Notes: a model not told the origin generated them from the sequence alone. A stretch of 64,000 nt of DNA from Apostichopus japonicus (GCF_037975245.1 NC_092567.1:25038876-25102875), one strand, 5' to 3'. Shown: positions 25,492 through 39,660, counted from the stretch's first letter. Numbers and translations are program-made.

Positions 25492-27052
25492 AACGATACC
25501 ACTATATAGACACGTATCAGTTCCATAAGAATAAGCCTAAATGGAAACAAGCAAAGCAATTGTCATATATATATTGACCGATCAGAGCTGAGAATTTTAA
25601 AATCTAGCTTCGATGTATATTATTTCTTTTCTTATTTCTTCATATCACTGATTGTCCATAACTTTTATTTTCTTTCTTCATATTTCTGATTGTCCGCGTA
25701 TCAAACACAAGAAAGGTTTTCCAGATCGGTGCCCAAAGAATGAAGAAGGTGTCAAGGCCTTTGCAAGCGTCAATAAGTCTAAGCCTTCCAACCATTAACC
25801 ATTATTCCTTATTACATTCTGTTATATATCTCCGTAAATAATGTATTAGCTTTATGAATAATTCCGAGCAGTTAAATTGCCGCTATCTTCCAGTTACTGG
25901 CTCACAGAAATAAACGTTTAGTCGAAGGTGCTCATGATGCAAACCTTTAGCATTTGTCGTCACAAGAATATGATCATAAAATATATAATAATAATAAAAA
26001 TTATTCAATAATTGTCAGACTAAATCAAGTCAATAGCCTATGAAAATTTGGCAGAAATGTCCAAGAAGACCAAATTTTCATCATTACCTCTGGCAAAATT
26101 GAGTAGGGTTAAGGGATATAAAGCAACATACGTTGTACTGTGTAAACGTTGTACAACTTGTACGTATTGTGTTTGCACACATAATACATGTAGGTTTGTA
26201 TTTAACGATGAAATTCATCAATACAGTTCAACCCATTTAAAACATGACTTATTTTTAGTGTTTTTCGTAATAACATTTAGCAATTTGTTTACAGTGTATA
26301 AATAGCTTTGAAGTAAAGATGGAGTTAGGTGTATGATGTCAAGACCTTTCAGATTAGCATAACGTCTAACGAAGTTATATAAATAAATATAGGCTATAGG
26401 CGGTATATCCAGTTCATAAAGCATTTAAAACAATCTCATGCTTCTCAAAATGAAATTACCTTTTGGGACAGAAAATTTGCAGAATTTAAATGACCTTTTA
26501 ATAATTCCCTATATATAAGGAGCAATCAAATGGTGGTTTCCCTTCCCTTCCCTTCCCTGCCCTGCCCTGTCCTGCTCTTCCCTGGCAGGCACTGCCCTTC
26601 CCTTCCCAACCCCGTTGCGTTCCTTTATCCACGACAGAATCCCTTGTTCCTTTATTGGATTAACTCTTTAGGTGGTAAATATTTTAGCATTATTTTATTT
26701 GCTGGAATCATCCATATGTCACAAATTGAAGAGACTACAGATTGACGTCACTAAGCCTTAAAACCAGCCATGAAATAAAAACTGAAGTTGCCCTTTCCTA
26801 TTTCTGCTTCTCATTCTCTTATAGCTTTTATTATTTGTGTGTGGTTTTCATGCATGGTTATGTCATTATAGAATACTGTTGAATATTAATATACGTTTCA
26901 TGTTTTCTTCTTGTTCTCTTCATAAGCCACTTAAGATTTTGTGGATTTACAAAGTCACGATATCAAATGTGAAAAAAAAAAATATCAACCAATACTTTCA
27001 AATATGAATATTTAGGTTAAGGTGACTATAATGAAATAGAAAAAGTAACATA
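25492..27052. other. non-coding, no gene seen
   Basis: Includes a short C/T-rich CCCTTCC/CCCTGCC repeat at about 26538-26610. Nothing else is supported. Confidence 0.5.
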
Positions 27053-27520
27053 TAGTTTTACTACATGGTTACTTTGTGCCGTGAATTTATATTGTAATCA
27101 ATATATATTACATTAAGTTAATATAAGTTAATTGAAACTAACGTTTTTAGACTTAGAAGGAGTGTTTTGACATATACCTTCAAGCTAGTGTGTCGTATGT
27201 TGCGCTGCCGTATAGCGCGGTCAAGCACTACCGCATATGTTGGTTCTTGATTCAAACGGTATTGCGCGAGTTTGTCAAATATCTGAGATGTAGTTTTACT
27301 ATATGGTTTACTTTGTGCCGTGAATTTAGTATTGTAATCAATATATATATTACATTAAGTTAATAAGTTAATTGAAACTAACGTTTTAGACTTAGAAAGA
27401 GTGACATACTTTCAAGCAGGTGTGAGTGACGTAAGTTGCGCTGCAGTAGCGCGGTCAAGAATAATATGTCGATTCTTAATTCTAAACGGTATTGCGCAAG
27501 TTAGTCAAATGTCTGAGAAT
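27053..27520. repeat. tandem duplication of about 238 bp
   Basis: Two copies start at TAGTTTTACTA (27053 and 27291). They share TTTGTGCCGTGAATTTA, ATTGAAACTAACGTTTT, TAGCGCGGTCAAG and AAACGGTATTGCGC. The second copy lacks about 10-15 bases and has several substitutions. Function unknown. Confidence 0.9.
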
Positions 27521-29479
27521 ATCGACCATGCGCCTTAATGTTACCATTTATAGAATGATACGGTTACATAATCGCTAACATGAACTCATACTGGTTTTGT
27601 TTTATTGTTTTATTTTAATTTGTTGATAATCATGAATTTTAAGAAGAAAAAATATGAATTAGGTGTATTTATAGATAATTGATAACTGAATTGTAATCAG
27701 GGCAACAATTAAATATGTAAGAGCAAGAAAAAGTGAGTTATATTCGTTCCCTGTTTTTATTTGATATTATTAAATTTCTTGTTGAAGAATTGAGCAATAA
27801 ACCATAACAGGAACGCAATTACGCTATTTATGTGACCTAAATAAAATTAAACACAAAATGTCACCGCTATGCAACATAAATAACTTAATACCTTATTACT
27901 TTTCATTAATAACCACAAAATTGCCCTTAATTTAATGTATTATGGGTCACGTTTTATCTTACATTTCAAACGTCAAGTTTATAAGAATAGAAAATAGTTG
28001 GATAACATAATGTCATGTTTATTCTGGAACAAATCGTCAACTTCGAAATAGGTTCTCCAATGAATATATGAGTGACCTGGTTATGGAAACGGCTGAAGAC
28101 GATCTAAAAAATAATGAGAATGCCAGACGGGTACACCGATAGAGCACCTGATTCTCGTTCTGGTATCGGGGGGTGGGGGTGAGAGGGGGTAGATATATAT
28201 ATATATATATATGTATGTATAAAATTTGTCGTTTAGTTTCTTTATTTAGTATATACAAAATAGTTTGACAAACGTCAACCTGCATTTAAACTGCTTTACT
28301 GAAAGAAACCAAAGACTAAAGAAACAAAGGTTCTCATTAATTCAGTTTACTTTCGAAACGTCTCTGACAGGTAGTTAGAAGACAATGTCTTTCACCAACT
28401 GAATTCTTTATACTTAAATGACCGACCACATAAAACCAGATATTACAGCTATTTATTTTAATAATTTTATTTAGAAGTTTTGGAAAGATACTTTAAATTT
28501 TTCAAAATGATTGTATATGAGAAACTTTCCCTTCCACGTATTTAGAAAAAAAATATCTTAGATTGCCGACGGTTTGTCCAGTTCGGCTAGAAAGACAACG
28601 CGTAATAAAAGCGAAGACGCACACGTATAATATTAGATCCCTGTGCTTTCAAATGATCACGGATGGCATTTATAACCCTGTGAGTTGTCAATTCAGTTTA
28701 GACTAAGAGCTCAGTCCTTTTTTCCTCTCATTTACCTCAGGGGATTTTGAAGTACTGTTTGGGATGAAAATAACAGGAGATAATCTCTACAGCTTTAGAC
28801 AGCTGTCCACAATTTGCTAAATAAGATTCATAAAGGAGGGAAATGACCTACGAAATATTGGTGAAGAAATTGTGAGAGAAAGCCATCCTCTCGGTTGTCA
28901 ATCATGATAGCGAGGTAGATCAACAGATCAATAGTTTGATACGAAGGAAAAGCCGGATCGGATTTCGTTTGGCTGTTCTTGTATGTTATCAAATTCCGAC
29001 GGAACAATAATGTTTTATTATGTATGTTTATGATTGTGAGGTAAAGTAGTATAAAATAGTTTGGAAATATGTTTCTCGCCCTAAGGCGGCGCCAACGTTT
29101 GTTCGAGTTGCATACGGTACTCGAGAAATTATATTACGTGGGCTGTATTAACAAGTAGGCCTTATGCACCGCTAGACGCATGTCTACATGCGTCTGTACA
29201 ACTTTCGTCGTATGGGATTCAGTACCTTATTGGTCGTTTGTTGAACGTTCGAAATTAATTTAGTGATTAAGTCAACGTTCCGTTCGATTCACACAATTTC
29301 GAGACACAACCCCATCTTCCCCACTCCTCGACGTTTCTCTATATTTATATTTATTATTCAAAACATGAAGAGCGAATCAACAATATTCAAGATTGCTGAT
29401 ATTTTCTCAATTAGTTGAAACTTCAGAACGGCTTGTAGAACGTATAACATACTTGTACTTGACACATTTTGGAAATCTA
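27521..29479. other. non-coding, no gene seen
   Basis: A short TA/TATG microsatellite lies at about 28192-28219. No gene or RNA is supported. Confidence 0.5.
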
Positions 29480-29484
29480 TATTA

Positions 29485-29569
29485 GAGATTAAGTACCCGT
29501 ACTCATATATATATAGTATATACAACAGCCTATAGGGCTACTAGTGGGGGATTAATTACCCGTACTCAA

Positions 29570-29600
<31 letters not shown>

Positions 29601-29790
29601 GTATCCAATAGCATATACGAGTACAAGATATACCCGTACTCATATATATATATAGTATGCAATAGCCTATACGAGTACAAAATTATATATATATAGCATA
29701 CAATAGCCAATACGAGTTCAAGATTAAGTACCCGTACTTATATATATATAGTATACAATAGCCTATACTAGTACAAGATTAAGTACCCTA

Positions 29791-29837
<47 letters not shown>

Positions 29838-30085
29838 TACAATAGCCTATACGAGTATAAGATTATATATATATAGCATACAATAGCCAATACGAGTTCA
29901 AGATTAAGTACCCGTACTTATATATATATATATATATATAGTATACAATAGCCTATACGAGTACAAGATTAAGTACCCTACTCATATATATATATATATA
30001 TATCTATTGTATACTATATTAAGTACCCGTTCTCATATATATGTAGTATACAATAGCTATTATACTAGTACAAATTACCCGTACT
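29485..30085. repeat. array with variable TA cores, about 9 units
   Basis: The unit runs ACCCGTACTCATA, (TA)n, GTATACAATAGCCTATAC, GAGTACAAGATTAAGT. The TA core varies from about 4 to 20 dinucleotides, so spacing ranges from about 45 to 100 bases. The ends of each unit (GTACTC and GAGTAC) are inverse, so each unit is itself a near-palindrome. Confidence 0.85.
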
Positions 30086-31038
30086 TGCGCTAGAAGCCTT
30101 GTACTCGCCTTGTTTTCATATATACCAATTACAACTTTTCTTCCGTAATTGTACTCATGCTGTTGTACTATGCTGTAATTAAACACAAAAAAAGTTAAGA
30201 AAGAAGATTGGTTAATGAGCGAACAATTGAAGATTCCATATAACTCACCGCCCAGACAATGTATTGTTAGTATGAATCACTTGTAAACGGACTTTGTTCT
30301 ATAGATTATTCAAATGAATAATTACTAGTCAAGCTAAAAACATACCTGGATTGAGTTTTGTCGATTCCATTTCAGTTTTCTTTCAACTAGTACTTACTCC
30401 TTCGTTCACTCTCCTTTACAGTCGTTCGTCAATGTAAATTTGTTGAATTGGAAATGAAATCAATTCATATAAGTATTACAACAAAAGATGGACACACTTG
30501 TCTATTTGGTCCTACACGATATTGAGCAGTACTCAGTTTCCTCCATACTGAATGAGATAATTCAACCTTATCTTTATCAACTATGTTTCGTTTGTGTTGC
30601 TTTCACTTCACTGATAGGTACATTTTTATTTCGATCTTTAATTCCAACTATATTAGACTGTTCGGTGTTGACATCTTGGTTTTCGTCAAGGATTTAGGTT
30701 GTAAACTGAAATATGAGGCGCCATCTGCGTCAATATTAAATTTATTTTTAAGTTTCAGTGCATGATAACCCCGTCGGTAGGCAATGTAATTCTCATCTTT
30801 AACGTGAAAACCGATTCCACTCGTTTGATTGAATCTAATTATTTTGACTAGCTTCACGCGCTTTGCCATGCAAAATGGTATATTAATGTGGTTTTCACTT
30901 AAAGATGTCCATAATTTCCGGTGATTTTGTGAGAAAAAAAACTTCAGCCACCGGAATAAGCCTTTATTGTGACAACTCTTCATACGTACGTGATGGTGAT
31001 ATGAATTTAGTTGCAAATGTTATGTTGATATGGACAAT
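30086..31038. other. non-coding, no gene seen
   Basis: A 122-codon minus-strand ORF at 30648-31016 and two short plus-strand ORFs overlap it. No family resemblance or splice context supports any of them. Confidence 0.4.
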
Positions 31039-31716
31039 GATGTAGACTATTATATAGACTATTATGTAGACTATTATGTAGACTAATGTGTAGTCTGTTA
31101 TAGACTGTTATGTAGACTATTATGTGGACTATTATGTAGACTATTATGTGGACTATAATGTATAGACTATTATGGACTATTATGTAGACTAATATGCAGA
31201 CTATTGTGTTGACTTTTAAAGACTATTATGTAGACTATTATAGACTATTATATAGTATATTATAGACTATTACGTAGACTATTATAGACTATTATGTAGA
31301 CTATTATGTAGACTAATATGTAGACTATTATGTAGACTATTAAGTAGACTATTATGTTTAATATTATGCAGACTATTATGTAGACTATTATGTAGACTAT
31401 TATGTAGACTACTATGTAGACTATTATGTAGTCTATTATATACTATTATGTAGACTATTATGTAGACTATTATGCAGACTCTTGTGTAGACTATTATATA
31501 CTATTATGTTTAATATTATGCAGACTATTATGTAGACTATTAAAAGGACTATTATGTAGACTATTATAAGGACTATTATGTAGACTGTTATGGACTTTTA
31601 TGTAGACTATTATGTTTATTTTTTCCCACTATTATGTAGACTATTATGTTGACTATTATGTAGACTATATGTTGACTATAATTTAGACTATTATAGACTA
31701 TTATGTAGACTATTTA
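31039..31716. repeat. 12-bp minisatellite, more than 50 units
   Basis: ATGTAGACTATT is repeated over about 680 bases, with frequent variants TATAGACTATTA, ATGCAGACTATT and ATGTGGACTATT. A larger unit with GTTTAATATTATGCAG appears near 31350 and 31508, consistent with segment duplication inside the array. Confidence 0.95.
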
Positions 31717-34700
31717 GAATCTCTGTCATCAGTTAACGTTGTCTTTCTATACCACTCTTAGTTTTTTTTTAGAGATGAGCTTTTAAACTTGCAGCTGAGG
31801 TTCGTAAATTAAAGTGTTTTTACCATGTATAGTCTACTACATATACCATTATGTCAGTTCCTCAGCTGATGCAACACGAGAGACAAATACCAAAAGAAAT
31901 ATCGAAAATAAGAAAATATAAAAATTGCTACGGACAACTGGTGTTGAAAAACTTCCAAGTGGGTTCATGCTGTTTATATATTACAAGAACTTGTTTTGGT
32001 TGAATAAATTACTTTTGATTAATAAAATAGTAGATTATAATTTATGCTTGCACTGAGGAGACCACGTCATTGTCAATTTAGCCTTAAAGGAGTATTCCAA
32101 TGATTTAGAATATTTTAAAGATGAATATTTACAAAAAAATAATAAATAGATTTACTCGCACTCATGAGTTTCTTACACTATAAAAATAAAAAGACTAACA
32201 TTCTGCCTAAAATCATCCAAGTTTACAGTTACTCATGAAGTAAAATAAACATGACTGTTATTAGTAATATAGTTTAAGCACAATCGCTGTGTAGAAGAGC
32301 AATATGTCAATGTCGCACATGCAAGACTACGGCAGCCATCTTTAATCAGCTGAAAAACAAAGTTTAATAACCCGTCGACAAGACTTCGAGGTCTTTCTCG
32401 TCGTGCATGCAGAGATAACTTTCTTGTGTACTTTCCACCGCCAACCGTAGGAGACAATCTGATTTACTCTGGTTACTGAAATAAGCGATCAAATATCCAG
32501 TCGACTCTTCTGTTTGTCATTTTACGATTACAGTTCGCCAATCTTGTTATTTCATACTTTGAAATTTATAACCAAATCACAGTTTACGATTTTAAAAGGA
32601 TTATTATTACGAACATATCGCGTATTGCTCGTATTGTAGAATAGAAACGTTTAATGATCTTCATATCAGATCATTGTACTAAAAAGATGCAATCGGATAT
32701 TCACATCCTCTACTATAATCAATTTACTTAGAAAAAGTAGTAAATTTAATACTTAAAACTCATAAAATTACAAAAAATATATCCATCAAACTCTAAAATC
32801 GATGACGGAAACAAGTGAAGAACTAACTTGAAAAGTTCATTATCTAACACACACCGGTGAGCCTGGCATCAAATCTTTTCTAAAAATAAAATAAACTTGC
32901 CAAGTTTAATTACATTTGTATCGGTTATGATGCAGTAACATGATTTTTAGGGGCAAATTGAATTATTTTATGCATAAAAATATCTTTGACACACAATCAT
33001 TAGATTTTTGTAACTCTCTCGCTGAGCCGTAAATAATTAAATACAGCTCGACCCTATGTGCTATGAGGCCTTCTATTTTATTCTGACTAAAACTTAGAAT
33101 TCTTTAATGTTCTTTTTTTCATCATGTACAATACTCAGTATATACATTCGACATATGTATTCATGAAACAGCATGTTCTTCGGCACATTTATCATGTTGT
33201 TGTTTGTCATTTTCGTGTACGAAGATGTCGATTGTACTCATTTATGTCATTTGACCATGAGTACACATAACTAGGAGGTATCTTAGTAATTATGGAGTTA
33301 TGACTAGGAGTTCTTATGCAGTTATGACGCTTGTATTTAATTCTTGAAATGCAAATCAATTAACTTATAAGCTACATTTCTGTATGGGCGGTATATTCTC
33401 CAGTTATGAGTATTTGTGTACCTGAGATATAACACGTGCTATACTCACAGCTCGTAACTGGGTGAGCACTTCGCGTACTCAGATTTGCAATCCGGGAACT
33501 TGCAGGTAATGTGCGCGCTTAGAGTCTGCGCATGAACTTTGTTTATTCTGAGTAACTATCCTAATAGCTGGCTTCGATAACTTAGGACATTGTGTGAGTT
33601 ATTATAAACCGTGGATATGATACCCTTTATACTGTGGGACCTAAGTAATATACCTGCAATGAGGGGGGGGGGGGGGGGGAAGGCTTACACTGGGACTTAA
33701 ATCCCGGGTACGTTTTGGTACTTATCATCTGGGGTCTTTAAGTGGTACTTGAAATCCGGGCCACAGTAATACTATGGTATGGGGTATAGTAAAGCTAGGT
33801 CCTTGTATCATTGACTTAGCCTCTAAATAGCATTTCAGACATTAAGTATATTTTAGGTGTAAATATCTTGCAATTTTTAAGTTTTTGTACTTTAAAGTAG
33901 CTCACTAAGCTGCTGCACAAATTAATCATCCTTTAAATCTAACAATTGATGTCCTTTTCATCGGCGATGACTCATAATACAATGCATCCTATTTTCAGCC
34001 TTATATTGTGAAATAAAACCTAGATTATATATAGTCAGAGCTATTGACTCATTTGAAGTTAATTTCCTCTAATTCTATGATGTTAAATTCAAAAGATGGA
34101 GATTTCCCAAAGGATTTCACCATCTATGACAGTTAAACCATAAACAAAATCTTCAAGTGGGACGGCATCCACATCTGTCACCTGCACATTCCTGTCCCTC
34201 CACCTCTCCTTCCACCCCACCCCCACCTCTCCATCTCTCCACCTCTTTCCCTATCTGCACCACTCTCCACCCACTTCTCTCTTCTTCTCTCTGATCTTGT
34301 TTGGCACCAATATAGAACAAAATCTTGTAGTTATACAAAGTGCAAAACTTGAAAACTAAACGTTGGTCGTATTCATCTGCTTTCAAATTAAAAAAACGGA
34401 CTTGGGATTCATTTTCAATTTGAAGTAACATTATGATCATAATGTCAAAATATAATACATCGTTGATTTCTCTAGTTTCAATTAAGAGGTTTCTCCTGTG
34501 CAGGAAATAACACTAATGTGAGTTTGTGACGGAGGGAAAGTATAATAGTATATAACAGCATCTTGTACAATGTGACAACTATATTAACTGTATTGCGGGC
34601 TTGTAATCCAGACTTCCAGAGGTCACTGCTGCGAATCTTTATCTAGCCAGACATTTCTATGCTCTCGTCGACTGTCCAAAGTTTTTAAATCAGTTTTTCC

Positions 34701-35031
34701 GTTGTTCATTAACTTAAATAAATTAAAATAAAAAGCCGAATTTTCTATTGAAATGCATTCTCTACCGCTTTCCGTGTTGTCTCGCTTGAAGCTGGTGCTT
34801 GATCCATTGTTACACGGCATTTAAGGTACTATGGTTTCTGACCCCACCCCCTTCCCCCGGAAAAAAGAAATGGCTATATCGGGATCGAGTGGGCTACATA
34901 GCTGAGCCGGTAGCGCGCTGGGCTTGTATAATCAAGAGGTTATAGCCATACATTTTTGTGTTCTATTTCATGAACAGTATTTTACAAAATAGTAATCGTT
35001 GTATAGTACAGAATATGCCTCAACATATTGT
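31717..35031. other. non-coding with tRNA-like fragments
   Basis: Holds a 17-base G run at 33663-33679 and a C/T-rich patch at about 34190-34280. At 34891-34945 a stretch with TAGCTGAGCCGGTAGCGC and GGCTTGTATAATCAAGAGGT resembles the D arm and anticodon arm of a tRNA-headed SINE, but no T arm follows. A weaker one (GGCTTGTAATCCAGA, about 34597-34640) lies upstream. Neither is an intact tRNA gene. Confidence 0.4.
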
Positions 35032-35039
35032 ACTGGTAC

Positions 35040-35421
35040 CAAGGGCGTAGGAACGGGGGGGGGCTGGGGGGCGCCAGCCCCCCCCCCCCCCCAGTGAAAA
35101 AATGTGGAGGGGCGGAAGTATCATTCCGCCCCCCGCTTCGCAAGTCAGAAAACCCCTTTTCATTTCCAAATGAGAAAAAAAATCTCATTTGGAGCACCAA
35201 ATTGCATCTAAGGCCTGGTGAAAATACAAAATTAAGTTTACAAAATGGAGTGGGTGTTGAAGTGTGCTATATTGCACCAAATTGCATCTGAGGCTACCTG
35301 GAAATGCAAAAAATTCCAAAGGGGAGGGGGAAACCCCCTCCCCTTAGACCCCTCCCCCAGGCCGGTCATCAGTCTTCAGCCCCCCCCCCCCCCCACTCAA
35401 AAGTACCTTCCTACGCCACTG
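35040..35421. mobile_element. hAT-like MITE, 382 bp
   Basis: The left end is CAAGGGCGTAGGAACGG and the inverted right end is CAGTGGCGTAGGAAGG. Eight-base flanks ACTGGTAC (35032-35039) and ACCGGTAC (35422-35429) differ at one base and look like a target duplication. Inside are a GC hairpin GGGGGGCGCCAGCCCCCC, C runs at 35078-35092 and 35380-35394, and two copies of CACCAAATTGCATCT about 80 bases apart. No transposase. ORFs across it are artefacts. Confidence 0.85.
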
Positions 35422-35429
35422 ACCGGTAC

Positions 35430-38400
35430 AACTGTGTTCATACCAATTCTCCATATATCAACTGCTAAGAATGAATTGAATAGAAATTTCAACAAGATAT
35501 GTATATAGAATGTATTCCTCTCTCAACAGGTAAACAATTTTACGTTTTAATATATATGTATAAGGCTACAAATCAGTGGCTCGTTGCATAAACCATAAAC
35601 ATAACCCTCAACCATATAGCTCACCCTTTACCGGTCCCCTTCTGTGAAGTTAGTTCGTCATGTACAATTGTATATGCGCAATAAATAGGCTACAAGAGTT
35701 ATACTTAAAATAAAAACTAACGTCTTGAAGAGGGAAAAGTTGTCTTGAAGAATAACCTCGGGGGGAAAAAAGTCAGAAAAAAGAACATGGCAATCTCGTG
35801 AAAAACAAGATCGATAAGCAATGCGTAACCTTCACCAAGTTTTTTTATTTTTTATTAAAATCTTTAGAAGAGATTGATAAGTGTCCTTACTTTGAATACT
35901 ACGAAAGACAAGCAAAAATCCCCAAAAAACAATTTAAAAGTCGCAAGTCGTTTAGCTTTCGAACTGACTTCTTAATTCAGAGTTAAAGTGAAAATCAATG
36001 ACAGACGAGAAGCGATAATGATTATGTAAATTGGCTATAGCCTTGCACGGAACACATAGGAATGAAGATAAAAAAAACGGTTGAAATCAAAACGAAATGA
36101 CAGGAATTTTCGAAACTGAAGTGTTAAAAAAAAAAAAAAAAAATGATGGTTTATTGAGATCGCGGTTACTTTGGTTAAACAAGTATTCACTGGATAAGTT
36201 TAGAAAGTGAATTATTTAGAAAAAGAAAACAAGGCTATTTTTTCCATGCACCTGCGGAGACGGATCTGTCCTTGAACCTGCTTTTCGAATCTCCTATCAA
36301 TACTATTAAATATTAAACTGAAATTCGCTCAGACTCCCTGCGTTTAAGGCAGGCCAACGAAACAGCCAGTCAATGCAGCCATTTCATTTATTAATATGAT
36401 AGATACGTTGGCAACGCTTTTTTTTCGAAACTTCGACAGTGCTTCGTCGAAATTCAACGTGATAAATAGGATAAAGTTACCAAGTCAGTTGCTATGAGAA
36501 CATTGTCGCATATATACATTATATAGTTTTAGATACGACGGGACACGATATACAGGGTAACTTTGTGTTCACTTGGATTACACACACAGGCTTTCGACGA
36601 CGTGTTCTTATCGAATCCGGTACGCGTGTATAGGTCTTAGGGATTCTGTAACACTTGCCGAGCTTCAAAGGCACGTATCACATGAATGAGTATAATAAAC
36701 AATGCACCCTTTGTTTATACTTCAAGCAATGCATTGTAGTAAATTGTGGCGTGAATGGCCTGACGGTTTGCCATATATGGGATACTTAGCTAGTTAGCGA
36801 AGACATTCTGGACACTACATGTATTGTCGTTGCAACAACCAACTAGCCTATATTACTATTTGTAATTGAGATATATTGTACTCCGGTACTAGCACTCTGG
36901 TATGGTACACACACACTCGTACAAGAGACGTTTTGGAATTCTAATGTATCGACCCTATAGTACGAGATCAACTAAGTACTTGTATTTAGAGCCTTGTACT
37001 CATATACTCATACTAATAGCGATTGTATACGTACTCGTGATGATGTAGTCATGAATACATGTCCGATGATACAAAAATAAACAGACTTTCCTCAAGCATA
37101 TAACATCTCAATGTGACACTATAATGCTATAGGCCCTATAATGTTAATTTTCAATTTCAAATTTAAATCTCATATGTTTGTACAAGATAACATTACAGTA
37201 GGAAGGTTAATATATGAAGAACACAAGAAAAACAGCAAAGCTGTTATTCCAGCTAGTGACCAAGTAGAGATATAAAACAATGAGATAATTAAATTAAGTT
37301 TAGATGGGGAAAAAAGCCGAAGAAGAAGTAAGCACAGAACAGACAGAAAGAACAGTCAGAGAGAATAGAGAAGGACAAGAGGAAAGTAGGATAAAAAAGA
37401 CTCTGAAGAGAAAAAAATAGAGCGTGGTATTTCAAGAATAAAGTTGAAAGTTTTAATTACACATGTTATACTCCGAAAGAGCTTCTTTAAGGCATTGAAG
37501 ACTCGCGAACAAAGAAACGTCTGATGCCGGTAATCTGACCTAGTTTCGAATGAGGTGTAACAGAAGTGTTAGACACCACCATCGATCCCAGAAAATACAC
37601 ACACAGCTTGCTACCGTCGGTAATTAGACACTAATGTACAGTCAATACATGCAGCTACGGTCAAAACCCACAACACAGTGTACATAGCAGCGCTGGACAT
37701 CTCAGGTCCAGATAAAAGATAACAAGGTATCACGTTTCATTACTGTCTGCATTTTGTAGCGACAAGAAGAAAACGTCATTTGCAAGCAACGGGAAGTTAA
37801 CTTTTTTTCAGAGGGCGACACGCGGTTTGGGGCGAGTCTTCTTTCTTGTCATAAAAGTACAAGCATTCGTTTTCACCTCAGAACAAACATGAAACCGTCT
37901 ATAACCCTACTTTGTACTTTTTATGATCTAATTCAGGTAAAATTATGTTTGTTTTAACCGCGTCCTCGACCACCTTGCATCTTGTATACTGAACATCAAA
38001 ATGTTCTCGTAAGTACACCAAACCAGCTGTGAAATTTTATCTGTCATGCAAGAACGTGTTATTAAATGTTCTCACCTACACTACCTTCATTTCAGGTTTA
38101 TTGATATTATCAATTAAGCATGTGCATATACTAGGGAGTTGTTGTACTCACCTGCTCATGATTGGCCATGCATAAAAAACATGCAGCCTCCGAAACGCTT
38201 GGAACGCGAATGTTACCTAATACCTCAGAACAGCCTGATAAGCTCACTCGAATGTGAATGACGTTATTGCAGGCTTTCCGTTCATATCTGATTGAATGTT
38301 CAGATTGCTATAAAGCCATCATATAAACCTAAAGTTAACATGTCGTAAAGCGGCATTCCTTGGTTTTACTTACTGACTATAGTTAAGGATTGAGAGAGGG

Positions 38401-39019
38401 ATTGTGGTGGAGGGGGGGGGGGGATTGGGGATTTGGGCGGTAGGGGGGGTTAGGGCGGGCGGGCAAAAACTTGGAGTGATGCCAGGTATCAAGGCCGCCC
38501 CTGATAATGACCTTTAACGGTGAAGTTAGAGTGGCAGGGGCGTGGACATTGTATACAATGTTTGTTTCTTCTTATTACTAATAAGTTTTATTTTTTTTAT
38601 GTGGTAATCATGTGTATCCCTTTTAACAATGCATGAACCGAATTGTTTGTTGAAACAATGAGAATCCCTATGTGCACAGCTTCTTCTCACCATTAAGGAC
38701 TCTTCACCAAAGTAGATTAAACCGGAATTGGGGAAATTCACACCTGAATAGCAATAGTTGTTTAAAGTAAAATAAAGCCACGATGCATGGTTGTGAAGAA
38801 GTTCTTCACACGATGGTTTGGTAACTTTCTGTGTATTGTGGTGAATTAAAGTTTCCAGAACAAACACAAGAGTTAAGTGTAAACATATGTGCAAGTTACT
38901 GTCATATTGAATGAAAACGAAAATACCTGCAATACATCCACTAATGACCTGTGCAGAAATGGCAAATATTAGAAATTGATCGGAAAATAGACAAGGGTTA
39001 TACTTTTGAGAACTAGGAC
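35430..39019. other. non-coding, no gene seen
   Basis: Scattered GTACTCG/CGAGTAC words occur at about 36880-37045. A G-rich patch with a 12-base G run is at 38412-38423. A 122-codon minus-strand ORF at 38526-38894 is not repetitive, but I cannot relate it to any family and it has no visible splice partners. Confidence 0.4.
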
Positions 39020-39660
39020 GGCTGAGTACGAAGCGGCTAGTATGAGTACTTTAGTTGGGCTTTATTCGGGTACCAGTAATGGGTACAAAGTCTCGAGGGC
39101 CAGCTGTAAGAGTTCAAGCCCGAGTATGAGTACTTAAAATTGGGCTTTATTCGGGTACCAGTAATGGGTACAACGTCTCGAGTACAAGCTGTAAGAGTAC
39201 CAAGCCACGAGTTTGAGTACTTGAAATGGGGCTTTATTCGGGTACCAGTAATGGGTACAAAGACTCGAGTGCCAGCTCGTAAGAGTACCAAGCCCCGATT
39301 ATGAGTACTTGAAATGGGGCTTTATTCGGGTACCAGTAATGAGTACAAAGTCTCGAGTACCAGCTGTAAGAGTACCAAGCCACGAGTATGAGTACTTGAT
39401 ATTGGGCTTTATTCGGGTACCAGTTATGGGTACAAAGTCTCGAGGGCCAGCTGTAAGAGTACCAAGCCACTAGTATGAGTACTTGAAATGGGGCTTTATT
39501 CGGGTACCAGTAATGGGTACAAAGACTCGAGTGCCAGCTCGTAAGAGTATTCCAAGCCCCGATTATGAGTACTTGAAATGGGGCTTTATTCGGGTACCAG
39601 TAATGGGTACAAAGTCTCGAGTGCCAGTTGTAAGAGTACGAAGCCAAGAGTATATATGAG
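39020..39660. repeat. 87-bp minisatellite, about 7 units
   Basis: The unit carries GGGCTTTATTCGGGTACCAG, TAATGGGTACAAAGTCTCGA, CCAGCTGTAAGAGTACCAAG and TATGAGTACTTGAAAT. GGGC anchors lie at 39057, 39142, 39229, 39317, 39404, 39491 and 39581. The unit length is close to 29 codons, so minus-strand ORFs (39037-39291 and 39234-39647) run through it. Frame changes between units argue against coding. Degenerate GAGTAC words continue to about 39850. Confidence 0.95.

Noticed and set aside
34891-34945. tRNA gene
   Set aside because: D-arm and anticodon-arm-like words are present, but no T arm or closing acceptor stem follows; at best a truncated SINE head.
38526-38894. 122-codon minus-strand ORF as a gene
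   Set aside because: Non-repetitive, but there is no recognisable motif, splice partner or codon-bias evidence.
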